The notes below the pieces were generated by a model. It was given only the letters and a program-made list of their open reading frames with translations. It did not search any database and was not told the DNA's origin. A program made the translations under genes and the position numbers. 12,166 bases of DNA from Euperipatoides rowelli (Eukaryota > Onychophora > Udeonychophora > Euonychophora > Peripatopsidae). The stretch is from assembly GCA_003024985.2 (NCBI GenBank), contig PXIH01S0049298.1. The stretch is one strand, 5' to 3'. This document shows, piece after piece, positions 1 through 7,805 of this stretch. The first letter of the stretch is position 1, and every line of letters begins with the position of its first letter.

Positions 1-1076
1 GTTCATGGATCACCAAAGATTTCTATCTTGAGCTCTTCATTTTTATACAGATAATTGCCTGATGTTAACCCAGTCCTTAAGGTCATCGAACCATGCTCTT
101 CTTGGCTTCTTCTTTTTTTCCCTTTATGTCCATCCCTCAAGTGCTGTTATTCCTGCAGATCCTCTCAAGACATGCCCAGCATATTTCCATTTCCTCATCC
201 TTATTTTATCAAAAATTATATAACCACCTCCCCATCTTTTCTACACTTCCTCATTTCTGATCAAATCTGTCCATTTTATTTTCATCATTCTTTTGCAGAC
301 CAGATATCAAAAGCATTGACCTTCTTTTCCAGGTCCATCGTTAAAGTCCAAGTCTTGCATCCATATATTAAGAAAACTAGCCAAACATAGCAATTTAACA
401 CCTTCAATTTTAAATGTTTGTTAACATCACTTCTTAGAAGTTCTCTTTGTTTCCAAAATCCAGAGTTTGCCATTCCTATCCTTGTTTAGATTTCTTTTGT
501 GGTTCTTCCATATTCCGTTATCAAGCTGCCCAAATATCTAAATGCCTTCACCTGTTCTACTATTTTTCCTTCCATTTCAATCTTGCATTTAAATGTTGTT
601 TTTGTGTGACCAATCATCAGTGTTTTTGTTTTTCCTATATTGATTTTCAATCCATATTGTATTCCAATTATATTAATATTTAGCAAGGCGCTTTTAAATT
701 CAGCCTTACTTGCCATGAGAATGGCAATCTCATCAGCATACCTTATTCTATTGAAATTCATTCCTCCTATTTTTGCCTCGTCAATATCATTTAGTGCTTC
801 ATCAATGATTTCTTCATATATTATGTTGAAAAATGAGGGAGACCAGAAGCATCATTGTCTTACACCCCAGTTTACATCAAACCAATCAGTGAAATTATTA
901 TTTATCCTAAGTGTGGCTGTTTGTCCTTTGTACACGTTACTTATATTGTTAAGTCCTTTCCATCAATTCTTATATTCTTCAATATACTTAGTAGTTTCTT
1001 ATGATCAACCCTGTCAAAGCTTTCACAAAATCCACAAATCATAATATGTACAGTGTCTGATGATCCTTTAAACTCT
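1..1076 (-). mobile_element. 5'-truncated non-LTR retrotransposon (LINE), RTE-like, decayed
   Basis: Read on the minus strand, conserved blocks of a LINE reverse transcriptase appear in the right order from about 1030 down to 20, spread over several frames. The fragment starts at the catalytic-core block FDRVDHKKLL, so the endonuclease and the N-terminal part of the polymerase are missing; 5' truncation is usual for LINE copies. The conserved sequence fades near 1076, a few bases from a (TA)n tract. No 3' UTR, tail or target-site duplication can be assigned, because the 3' end lies at or beyond the left window edge. Assignment to the RTE clade rests on the remembered style of the C-terminal blocks (FRYLGSLIT, YGCKTWTLT, KWAGHVLRG-like) and is tentative; another arthropod-type LINE clade is possible. 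Confidence 0.8.
15..1030 (-). pseudogene. LINE reverse transcriptase remnant (palm, thumb and C-terminal part)
   Basis: This would be the C-terminal half of a LINE ORF2, which copies the element RNA into DNA at a nicked chromosomal target. In sense order it shows VDFVKA then FDRVDHKKLL with a one-base frame change between them (about 985-1030). Next come GVRQ, a stop and CFWSPSFFNI (about 820-880), where the usual GVRQGC glycine codon is a TGA. Then come RIRYADEIAI (about 724-749), YGLKINIGKTKTL, KAFRYLGSLITEYGR (about 500-555), CYVWLVFLIYGCKTWTLT (about 320-390) and RKWKYAGHVLRGS (about 160-205). The polymerase box reads YADE (729-740) rather than YADD, which replaces one metal-binding aspartate with glutamate. 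Internal stops and frameshifts show that it is dead. Confidence 0.8.
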
Positions 1077-1080
1077 CTTG

Positions 1081-1083
<3 letters not shown>

Positions 1084-1111
<28 letters not shown>
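1084..1111. repeat. (TA)n microsatellite
   Basis: This is a run of alternating T and A of about 28 bases. It lies eight bases beyond the last recognisable LINE sequence. A looser TA-rich patch follows at about 1149-1177. Such tracts are mutable in length and are common at AT-rich breakpoints. Confidence 0.95.
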
Positions 1112-1116
<5 letters not shown>

Positions 1117-1565
1117 CAGTGGTAAGGGCAGATATTCTTGTTCAAGATAAATATATACTGTATATATAACATATAAAACTAAGGAAACAAAGGAAAAATG
1201 GAAAATGTGAGCAAAGTAAAATAAAAGGAGATATATAAAATCAAAGATATGGCAAGAGATATTAAGTGAAATGAAGAGAAAAGATTGATAATAAGAAGAG
1301 AAAGAGGGATAGAAGAAAAACAAGAGAAGAGTTGAATAGTTAGAGATGAAAATGGGCATACAGAGTGAGAGATGGAAGGAGACACAAAGATGGATGGAGG
1401 GAAGTAATGAATAAAAGATAAAGTTATGATGTAAGACTCAAGACATAAATTGGAGTCATGGTTCAACTCAATAGGACCCAAACTGAAAGGTTTTATTTTT
1501 TACTAATGAATCTGAACAAGAAAAATTATACTTGTGGTGGTTTTGGTGCATAAATTCATAGAATT
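1112..1565. other. Gene-free stretch with a purine-rich core
   Basis: No gene is seen here. From about 1180 to 1420 the plus strand is strongly purine-rich, with many GAGA, AGGA and GGAAG-like words and few C or T. Open frames on the minus strand here encode only Ser/Phe/Leu/Ile-rich low-complexity sequence, which follows directly from a pyrimidine-rich strand. The end of the block (1480-1565) may contain degraded upstream sequence of the following LINE, but no motif supports that. Confidence 0.6.
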
Positions 1566-2590
1566 GTGAAGAATATTCAAGAAATTTCATCACCTAACTT
1601 AATTTGTAATCTAAATATACAATCCTACTTTGTCCTATTTGACAAATCAACAAAAGATAACTCTCTCAAGAATGTCCACCCTTATGCAACCAATCTAGAT
1701 GACATAAGACCTATAAATATTGAAAATGTTGATGTAAAAATTTTTGCTTCTTAAATCAATGCAAAATTATATAGTAAGCTAACACAGCAATCAATCCTTT
1801 CCAGTTTGCTTATAATCTATAAACATTGATCTATACACACTTATCATTATCTAAGAAATCTGTGTGCTCTATCGAAACACCAAACATGACCCTCCAATTA
1901 AGCTATTTATTGATATCCGTAAGTAATATGATACCATCAACATACCATATCTAATTAAACTATTATCTCAAATAATTGATAATCAATATCTACTAAATGC
2001 AACCATTAACTATATCCCATCTAAATGAGCCAGGATTAAAATCGATAACCATCCTGAATTCAAAATTTCTCGAGAACTTACTCAGGGTTTTCCCCTAAGT
2101 GCAGCTCTATTTGCACTTTACATCAATCAATTCTGGACAACTTAGAAAATAGTCTACCCGGAATTAACATACCATTAATTCAAACTCCTATTAAAATACT
2201 TGCTTATGCCGATGACCTTTTGGTCTTATGCAATGATGTTCAAGAGGTTGAATTGGCACTGGAAATCATTCAAGAATTTATTACACTGACATGAACACAA
2301 ATTTAACGTCAAAAAAAAGTGTTATTGACCTAGCCAAATTAAAAGCTATACCATTTCTAGGATCTTCTCCAAAAGCCTATTTAAGCCTTCCATTCCCTTT
2401 TATTGGCCATCAAACTAGGACCAAAGCAAAAAACAGTCTTATTGAAAAATTTAAAAAATTCAACCAGCCAAGCATACCTCTCCATCCCCTTCCACATCAA
2501 GAAGGTCAATACATTATGCATACCATAAATGTGTTAGTGAACTCATTTCAATTGCAACTAAAATTTTCTGGAAAGACATATTAGTTCTAA
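1566..2590 (+). pseudogene. Reverse transcriptase domain remnant of the second LINE
   Basis: The RT fingers and palm are visible in pieces. An open frame at 1566-1754 ends with DDIRPINIENVDVKIFAS, the family block just before the first catalytic region. Between 1755 and 2040 the frame is broken and the motif A aspartate region is only faintly readable (LFIDI, about 1900-1920). QGFPLSAALFALYINQF (2083-2135) is the motif B block. ILAYADDLLVL (about 2196-2228) carries the intact YADD catalytic pair (2205-2216), but it lies in a different frame from QGFPLS, so at least one indel separates them. The open frame to 2584 contains FLGSSPKAYLSLPFPFIG, matching the position of the post-YADD thumb region. 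It is non-functional as it stands. Confidence 0.8.
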
Positions 2591-2862
2591 TTGGCAAAAA
2601 ACGGCTCTATCCCCATATTATAAGAGGGCTAGCATTAATTGACATCAAGCTCTTTATCAGAGTAATTGCTGCTAATACTATTACTCATCTTAACACTTTT
2701 TGTCTCCAAATTAATCCACCACTAAGGACACCCTCCCCTGAAATGGACTTTGACCTTACCTATTATTAGTATTGTTAAAAACAGATTAAATTTGATTGAT
2801 GATTTACCAAGTATCAAATCATCAATAACTATTTTAATAATAACCTGTCTCCGAGTCACCCC

Positions 2863-3291
2863 ATGCTTCAAGGTGGGCATGTAATTTTAAACAATCTTAC
2901 CAATCAAGACAGCCTACCCAATTTAATTGATTTTTGTATAAAATTAACATTTAACACAATGCCAACATGTCTAAGATTGATAAGTAAATATAATTTCAAA
3001 CTTCAACCTAATTGTCCTTTTTGCAATCACATTGAGAATATTGAACATCATCTCCTTAAATGTCATTATTATACTTCATGTAGGACTTGGCTGAATTCTA
3101 CGCTCCATACTGACCTTAACAAATACAACTCTATTCAGGATATCTTTCTTTGCAATATCAACTACAAATCTAAAACTCAAATGCTTATTTTTAGCCTCTA
3201 CTTTATCTGTAAAATTAGATGTCTATATATCTTTCAGAATATCCAAATAATTCCACTCACTTATATCAAGATTTCTTTAGCTAAAATATGA
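2863..3291 (+). pseudogene. C-terminal zinc-finger (zf-RVT-like) part of the second LINE ORF2
   Basis: This open frame of 142 codons is the longest intact piece of the second LINE. It carries the C-terminal region found after the polymerase in L1- and Tx1-like ORF2 proteins: an aromatic/basic stretch FCIKLTFNTMPTCLRL, then a zinc-binding motif CPFCNHIENIEHHLLKC with CX2CX7HX4C spacing (3014-3063). All four ligands are present. In this family the region helps hold the RNA template and is needed for retrotransposition. The same spacing appears in the third LINE (8037-8087), which supports related but distinct families. Confidence 0.75.
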
Positions 3292-3317
3292 AGCAATGAT
3301 ATGCAACACCTAACAGC

Positions 3318-3333
3318 AAAACAATTTGCATCT
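3318..3333 (+). repeat. Target-site duplication, left copy (16 bp)
   Basis: The sequence aaaacaatttgcatct occurs here and again, identically, at 8535-8550, immediately outside the two ends of the third LINE. It starts with four A, so the nicked bottom strand ends in TTTT, the type of site favoured by L1-like endonucleases. The exact left limit is uncertain by a few A because of the A-rich tail at the other end. Confidence 0.92.
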
Positions 3334-3604
3334 CATTCTCCCATGAGGCTTTGAATTGTAAATCTCGCGAAAGGGGAATTATCTCATGAATATATTGTAT
3401 GGTATGTCTTTTATGTTTCTTTGCTAAATTTATGTATTTATTTTAATATATTTGATGGAGAATATTGTGCTGTTGTAGCGGAAGTTAAACTTATGCTAGC
3501 AGTTAGTTTTTGTTCTCCTTTTGATATAAAATTGCATGTACGTGTTCGAGCTATTTTTACTGCGTCACAGCCATTAGCAGTGTTTGTGTAAATTATTGCT
3601 CGCT
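3334..3604 (+). promoter_or_regulatory. 5' UTR of the full-length LINE (likely internal promoter region)
   Basis: About 270 bases separate the element boundary from the first ATG in the ORF1 frame. It contains a short CpG-bearing stretch near its start (aaatctcgcgaaagg, about 3359-3373), unusual in this AT-rich window. Autonomous LINEs normally carry an internal promoter in this position; no specific promoter motif could be recognised, so the regulatory role is inferred from position. Confidence 0.5.
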
Positions 3605-4711
3605 ATGCTGTTTGAAAGTAATTTTTCATTATTTTATTTTAATAATGTCCCTTGCTATATTGTTAACGCTCAAGTCAGTGCTAAAGAGAATGTAGTGGCA
3701 AACTTTAGGAGATATGTGTCTTTAGTTAACAATACAGCTAAAGTGTTCACATTGGCCGACCAGGATTATAAGACGCAGAAATTTTATTTAGACCATTTAA
3801 TTGACATTCTTACACAGCTAAATATTTTACAGAAACTTATAGAATTTAGTTGTTTGGACCATCCCGCATATAATTACATTTAATTTGATAGTGGGGAAGC
3901 TATGGATATTTTTTCTTCGAGCTACTCTAAATTTGGACAAGTCTTTGTGTTATGTGCAAATACTTTGCCAACATTGGATAGAATTAACTTAACTGTATTG
4001 TGGATGCCCGCAAGAATAGTCATAGACGAAATAGTGGAAATATTGTCAAAGTACGGTACGGTTCTCACTATTAAGCCAACAAAGATAAAGGTTAGTGAAA
4101 CATTGTCTATTATCTCATCCCCTGTTTATTTCACATTTGCGATAAATAAAGATTGCTCATTAGCTGATATGCCATACACGGTGTTTTCTTAAAATAAGTT
4201 GAAGGCATGGCTATACATTAAAAATAGGCCACGGGCCTGTTTTAGATGCGAAAGCATATCACATGACATCAGGAGTTGTGACTTTAGGTATTGTGGAAGA
4301 TGCGGTGGCTACAGGGTCAAAGGGCATCAATGTCCGAGATCGTATGTTCATGCGCTTTTGAGATCAGATGAGGCTAAGCGTGACCACATAATGGATAGCG
4401 AGCATGCTGAGTTTTTGGCGCAGGAGGTTGTTAATGATGTGGTAGTTGGGGAGCAGCAAAGCCAGGTTCCAATCATTATCCCGCCATCTCTAGAAAATCC
4501 AGCAACCGCTGATGAAGGAAAGCATGAGCAGACATAGATGGATTCGTTTTCTGTTGCAAAGAAGCTAAAGATTCAGCAGGTTGTTACGAAGTTCGGGCAG
4601 GTAGAAGACAATGATCAGATGATTGTGGACTTTGGAACTGTACCTGTTTTGCTGTCCGTGGGTGAGCAAGAAAAGAAGAAAGAATATGGCTTTGATTTTA
4701 GTGGATCTTAG
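3605..4711 (+). pseudogene. LINE ORF1 (nucleic-acid-binding, CCHC zinc knuckle), interrupted by stops
   Basis: A single frame runs from the ATG at 3605 to a TAG at 4709-4711, about 368 codons. It is broken only by in-frame stops at 3881-3883 (TAA), 4190-4192 (TAA) and 4535-4537 (TAG), with no frameshift. ORF1 proteins coat the element RNA to form the retrotransposition particle. Visible blocks are LTVLWMPARIVIDEIVEILS with KYGTV (about 3986-4060), the region before the knuckle in Tx1-like ORF1s, and then KAWLYIKNRPRACFRC leading into CFRCESISHDIRSC, a canonical CX2CX4HX4C knuckle (4238-4279). A second cysteine cluster CGRCGGYRVKGHQC (4292-4333) has unusual spacing. The tail after 4537 is Lys/Glu-rich and still reads like coding sequence, so the stop at 4535 is probably a C-to-T change of CAG. 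The true start could be another nearby ATG. Confidence 0.75.
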
Positions 4712-4723
4712 GATGGGGGTTAA

Positions 4724-5143
4724 AAACCGGGGGCTGTTTTACTGTTTTGCTATGTTTATGTTGCGGAGCAGCTAGATGTTTTTGTTTACAAATTGGATTA
4801 TTGCTTTGGAGTTGTTCATCAACTATGTATCTGGTTAGTGTATTTTGGCCTACTGTTTAGGTCTTTGGGATTATTTTGGGGTATTGTCCCTTTCCAGGTT
4901 AGTAGCCTTTTCTTATTTATGTTATGGCATATCTGTAATGCAATTTGGTATTACATTAGTAGTAGGCCAACACGTATAATGTATTGTTTTTTTCTTTTTT
5001 GTTTCGTGCCTTTTTATTTTTTTCTCATTTTTATGTTTATTATTTTTTTGGTTATCACATCTTGCTACATTGGCGGTATTGAGTTGTCTACACAGAACTA
5101 TATATATATGTTGGGTGGGTGTTTTCTTTTTTTTTGGCCTTAA
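4724..5143 (+). other. Inter-ORF segment with a 140-codon open hydrophobic frame
   Basis: After the ORF1 stop (4709) and a further TAA (4721-4723), the same frame stays open for 139 sense codons to a TAA at 5141-5143. The product would be rich in Phe, Leu, Ile, Val, Trp, Tyr and Cys, with several segments hydrophobic enough to span a membrane. No family is recognised, and there is no good ATG at its start (first ATG codon well inside, about 4919). The T-rich strand alone could cause both the hydrophobicity and the lack of stops. It ends two bases before the ORF2 ATG. It is probably non-coding spacer, but a real small ORF or an ORF1 extension is not excluded. Confidence 0.4.
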
Positions 5144-5145
5144 CC

Positions 5146-5880
5146 ATGTCTACAGTTAATTTGGATATAAAATTTTGTCCCTAAATGTTCAGGGCCTTAA
5201 CAATTCTAGAAAGAGGGCTAAATTGTTACAGTACCTATAAAAAGAGTTTGTTGACATATGTTTTTTGCAGGAGACAAAGATCAGATCCAATTCTAATTTA
5301 AATTTTAAAAAATTACTAGTAATTATTTAATATTTCAGAGATCCTCATTTAGGTCAAATAGGGGGTATGGGTATTGGTGGCAAGGCACTTGGCTGTAAAT
5401 GGTATTAGAATTTTAATAATTATGGATAGATACTTAATGATGGAATTATGTGTTAGAGATAGGCATTGGTCTTTTGGTAAATTATTATGTGCCAAACAAT
5501 GTAGTGCAGAACAGGCAAGTTATATGAGAGATGTTATCTAACATGCCATTGGGTGCTGATAATGTAATTATGGGGGTGATTTGAACGTAAACATGATAGA
5601 AAAATTTCCAGAATTAAATAGTTTTTTGGTAGCTAACGGGTATGTCAATGTTGATTCAAGGTTCGATATGCAAGGCTTGCCTACTCGTTTTGGTTTACAT
5701 CCTCATAGATTGGATTATGATCCGACATTGCCACAGGCCTAACATTGAACTCTTTAGGAAATATTGCATTACTTTTTATAAATAAAAAGTAATGCAATAT
5801 TTCCTAAAGAGTTCAATGTTAGGCCTGTGGCAATGTCGGATCATGCAGTTCTAATGATGAATTTGCAGGCTGGTATTTTG
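5146..5880 (+). other. APE-type endonuclease domain of ORF2
   Basis: This domain nicks the target DNA to expose a 3' end for priming. Catalytic and structural motifs of the exonuclease-endonuclease-phosphatase fold are readable in order: LNVQGLN with the conserved Asn (from 5172), FLQETKI with the catalytic Glu (QET at 5268-5276), an NYYVPNN block (about 5480-5505), GDLNV with Asp and Asn (5575-5589), LPTRFG and RLDY (5707-5718), and SDH with Asp and His (5836-5844). They lie in different frames, with a TAA at 5238-5240 and at least three frame changes before GDLNV. The palindrome between RLDY and SDH adds an in-frame TAA (5740-5742). The motif set makes the assignment strong although the domain is dead. 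Confidence 0.85.
5717..5844. repeat. 128-bp near-perfect palindrome inside the endonuclease region
   Basis: Positions 5717-5779 are the exact reverse complement of 5782-5844, with only a central AA unpaired. I checked each ten-base block across the centre and found no mismatch. The right arm reads as normal endonuclease coding sequence ending at SDH, in the same frame as RLDY just before the left arm. The left arm therefore appears to be an inverted copy of the right arm inserted into the gene. Transcribed, it would form a hairpin of about 63 base pairs. A polymerase template switch is the likely origin; an assembly or amplification artefact must also be considered. Confidence 0.97.
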
Positions 5881-6368
5881 CCTCTATTACCTTTGTACAT
5901 TTGTAACAAGGTGCATCCTTAAGTACACCCTGCATTTCAGTTTTTTGTAAATGACTTTTCTGAGATTTATGTTTTGTCTCATGTAATGTTTCTCAAGTAG
6001 GAGTTTCTGTTGGATGATTGGTATAATTTTAATTATTGCCTCTTGTAACAAATATAAAAGATCACTCAATAGTAGGATTGTTGAGTTGCAGTCTGCGATT
6101 GACAAGATGAAAAATATTGAAAAGGCTATTGTTCTGTTTTTTATTAAGACACAAAGGGAATTGATTAAATTGAGTGATGAGAGGGATAGGGCTCTTTCCA
6201 TTATGTTGAGGTGAGAAATCATTGCTTCTAAGGGTGAAGTTAGTAATCTTGTATCATGCCGAATATTGAATAAACATTATCCTCACTATTTTGTACTTGA
6301 AACATGGTCCTGATATTTTAAAGGGCACTCAGCTGTTGTCACTGGTTATTAAACATTAATGAACATGT
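5881..6368 (+). other. ORF2 connector between endonuclease and reverse transcriptase
   Basis: No conserved catalytic motif is expected here; L1-like ORF2 proteins carry a helical, charged connector. The open frame at 6014-6214 fits, with a Lys/Glu/Arg-rich helical pattern (KYKRSLNSRIVELQSAIDK, then LIKLSDERDRALSIMLR). After a TGA (6212-6214) the same frame continues with EIIASKGEVSNLV. The part at 5881-6013 is more degraded but holds an aromatic stretch (DDWYNFNY, about 6011-6034) typical of this position. Confidence 0.6.
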
Positions 6369-7453
6369 ATGCAGATGTTGATTGTTGTAGTGTGGTTGAC
6401 ATACATGAGGTCTCTTTCAACAAACATAGATGAAAATAATATTTACAACTTTAATATAGAAGAGGATATTCATGAGGCTTTGAAAATGGTAAATCAGAAT
6501 AGTTCCCCTGGGCCAGACCTCTTGACTGCCAAATTATTTTTTAGTATAAGGTATATCTGTATTCCTTTGTTAAAGAGTTTGTTTAAACTGTGGAGCAGTT
6601 CCCCATTCGTTCATAAGGCATTGATAAATTCATTTTTAGTTTTCTTCCCAAAGAAGTCACTTTTACATACAAATTCAGTTACGTTAGACAAATTACACCC
6701 TATAAACACCCAGAACATAGAAACTAAACTTTTTGCAAGAATTTTGAACACTAGGTTGTCCTTGTTATTGCCAGGGTTATTGTCACCCTTTCACTTTTTG
6801 TTGAAGGGCACCAATATCCACATTCCATTACTTATAGTACAGGATGCAATAAAGTGAATAGGATGGCACATGCTGTGGTGGTTTTTCTGGATGTTTGTAG
6901 GGAGTTTGATTTTGTTAATCACAAATATTTAATTGCTCAGGTGGTGAAGAGGTTTGGCCACTCAAATTTGTTTTGTGCACTGATTACATATATAACTAAT
7001 AAGCAAGTTTCTATTAAAATGCAGGGGGCTTTATATGAGGAGGGGAATCACCCAGGGTTCCCCCCTTAGCACAAATTTGTTTGTGATATATATCGACGAT
7101 CTTTATAGGAAGAATAAACAATTTGAATTTGGGTATTATTCTTGATACCGTTGGTTACATTTAAGTGCATTTACGTACGTAGATGATATAAGAATATTGA
7201 TTAGGGATAACACCCAGTTACATAAGATTTTTTTTTTTTGATTAATGCATTTACTGAGGAAATGGGGTCAAGGATCAATACTGCAAAGACATATGTCTGG
7301 TTTCACTATCATAACAGAATGTCAAATACATATTCCCAGTCTTTTCCATTTGTGGGTGTAGCTCTTAGATGGAAAATCCAAAATGATTTGCTCCAGTATT
7401 TTAAAGATGTAACGTTAAATTTGCAAAGGATTTATTTGTACTTGATCACTTAA
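6369..7453 (+). other. Reverse transcriptase domain of ORF2
   Basis: This is the polymerase core. In order: IEEDIHEALKMVNQNSSPGPD, the entry block of L1-type RTs (about 6450-6525); LHPINTQNIETKLFARILNTR (about 6690-6755), the RPI-like block with Arg replaced by His; VVFLDVCREFDFVNHKYL (about 6875-6930), motif A with its catalytic Asp; GITQGSPLSTNLFVIYIDDL (7044-7103), motif B; TYVDDIRIL (7173-7199) with YVDD at 7176-7187; and SRINTAKTYVW (about 7268-7300), the primer-grip neighbourhood. Frame changes occur near 6855, near 7043, between 7103 and 7173, and at the T run before 7240. The catalytic aspartates themselves remain, so loss of function is due to the indels. Confidence 0.87.
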
Positions 7454-7805
7454 GTTTGTATTGTAACACCTTTTTGGTGCCAAAATTGTTGTACTTTATC
7501 CCCATATTAATTTTACGAAGGTTTTTTTCACTAAATTGTATGCCGTGGTGAACAAATTTTTATGGAATTGCAGGTTAATCCCTGTGGGTAGAAGGATAGT
7601 CAGCAGAACATTGGGCAAGGATGGTTTAGGTCTCCATGATTTGGAAATCTTTACTTTAACAGTATGTTCCAATGCTTAGTATACTTTTGTGAGGTTTAAT
7701 GAGAGAATTGCTATATTTTTGGAAATCACTCCAACAGATATTCCTCCACCCAAAAACCGTGTTGTTCCCAGAGCCAGTATCTGTTTTGGGTTATTGAGCT
7801 AGCTG
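7454..7805 (+). other. Degraded thumb-like region after the reverse transcriptase
   Basis: No long open frame is present, but short in-phase pieces are recognisable: KFLWNCRLIPVGRRIVS followed by LGKDGLGLHDLEIF (about 7550-7655). These match the FLW-G and GGLGL-DL blocks that follow the palm in L1/Tx1-like ORF2 proteins. Further pieces up to about 7800 read FVRFNERIAIFLEITPTDIP. The region is in the same orientation as, and continuous with, the flanking ORF2 parts. Confidence 0.65.

Larger units (their letters stand above)
1566..3291 (+). mobile_element. Old L1/Tx1-like LINE fragment (ORF2 reverse transcriptase to C-terminus)
   Basis: This is the 3' part of a LINE ORF2 in sense orientation, broken by stops and frame changes. 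Motifs appear in the correct order: a block resembling RPISLLN-DYKIFA (1707-1750), QGFPLS (2083-2100), YADD (2205-2216), a GGL-like block reading LALIDIKLFIRVIAANTI (about 2625-2690), and a CX2CX7HX4C zinc finger (3014-3063). The last frame ends at a TGA (3289-3291). The endonuclease and ORF1 are not recognisable upstream, so the copy is 5'-truncated or decayed beyond reading. The sense strand is rich in A and C. Its 3' UTR was probably interrupted by the next LINE, which inserted 27 bases downstream of the stop. Confidence 0.8.

Noticed and set aside
55-390. 111-residue open frame on the plus strand, and similar plus-strand frames at 447-683 and 640-1044
   Set aside because: They are antisense to the minus-strand LINE reverse transcriptase, whose conserved motifs cover the same bases.
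1039-1481. Minus-strand open frames with signal-like hydrophobic sequence
   Set aside because: They arise from the TA microsatellite and the pyrimidine-rich strand of the purine tract; low complexity, with no family motif.
5717-5844. Palindrome as a bacterial-style terminator, origin or attachment site
   Set aside because: It lies in the middle of a LINE coding region, and its right arm is coding sequence in phase with the flanks, so an inverted duplication explains it.
5887-6222. 111-residue minus-strand open frame
   Set aside because: It lies antisense to the ORF2 connector, where the plus frame has the charged helical pattern expected between endonuclease and RT.
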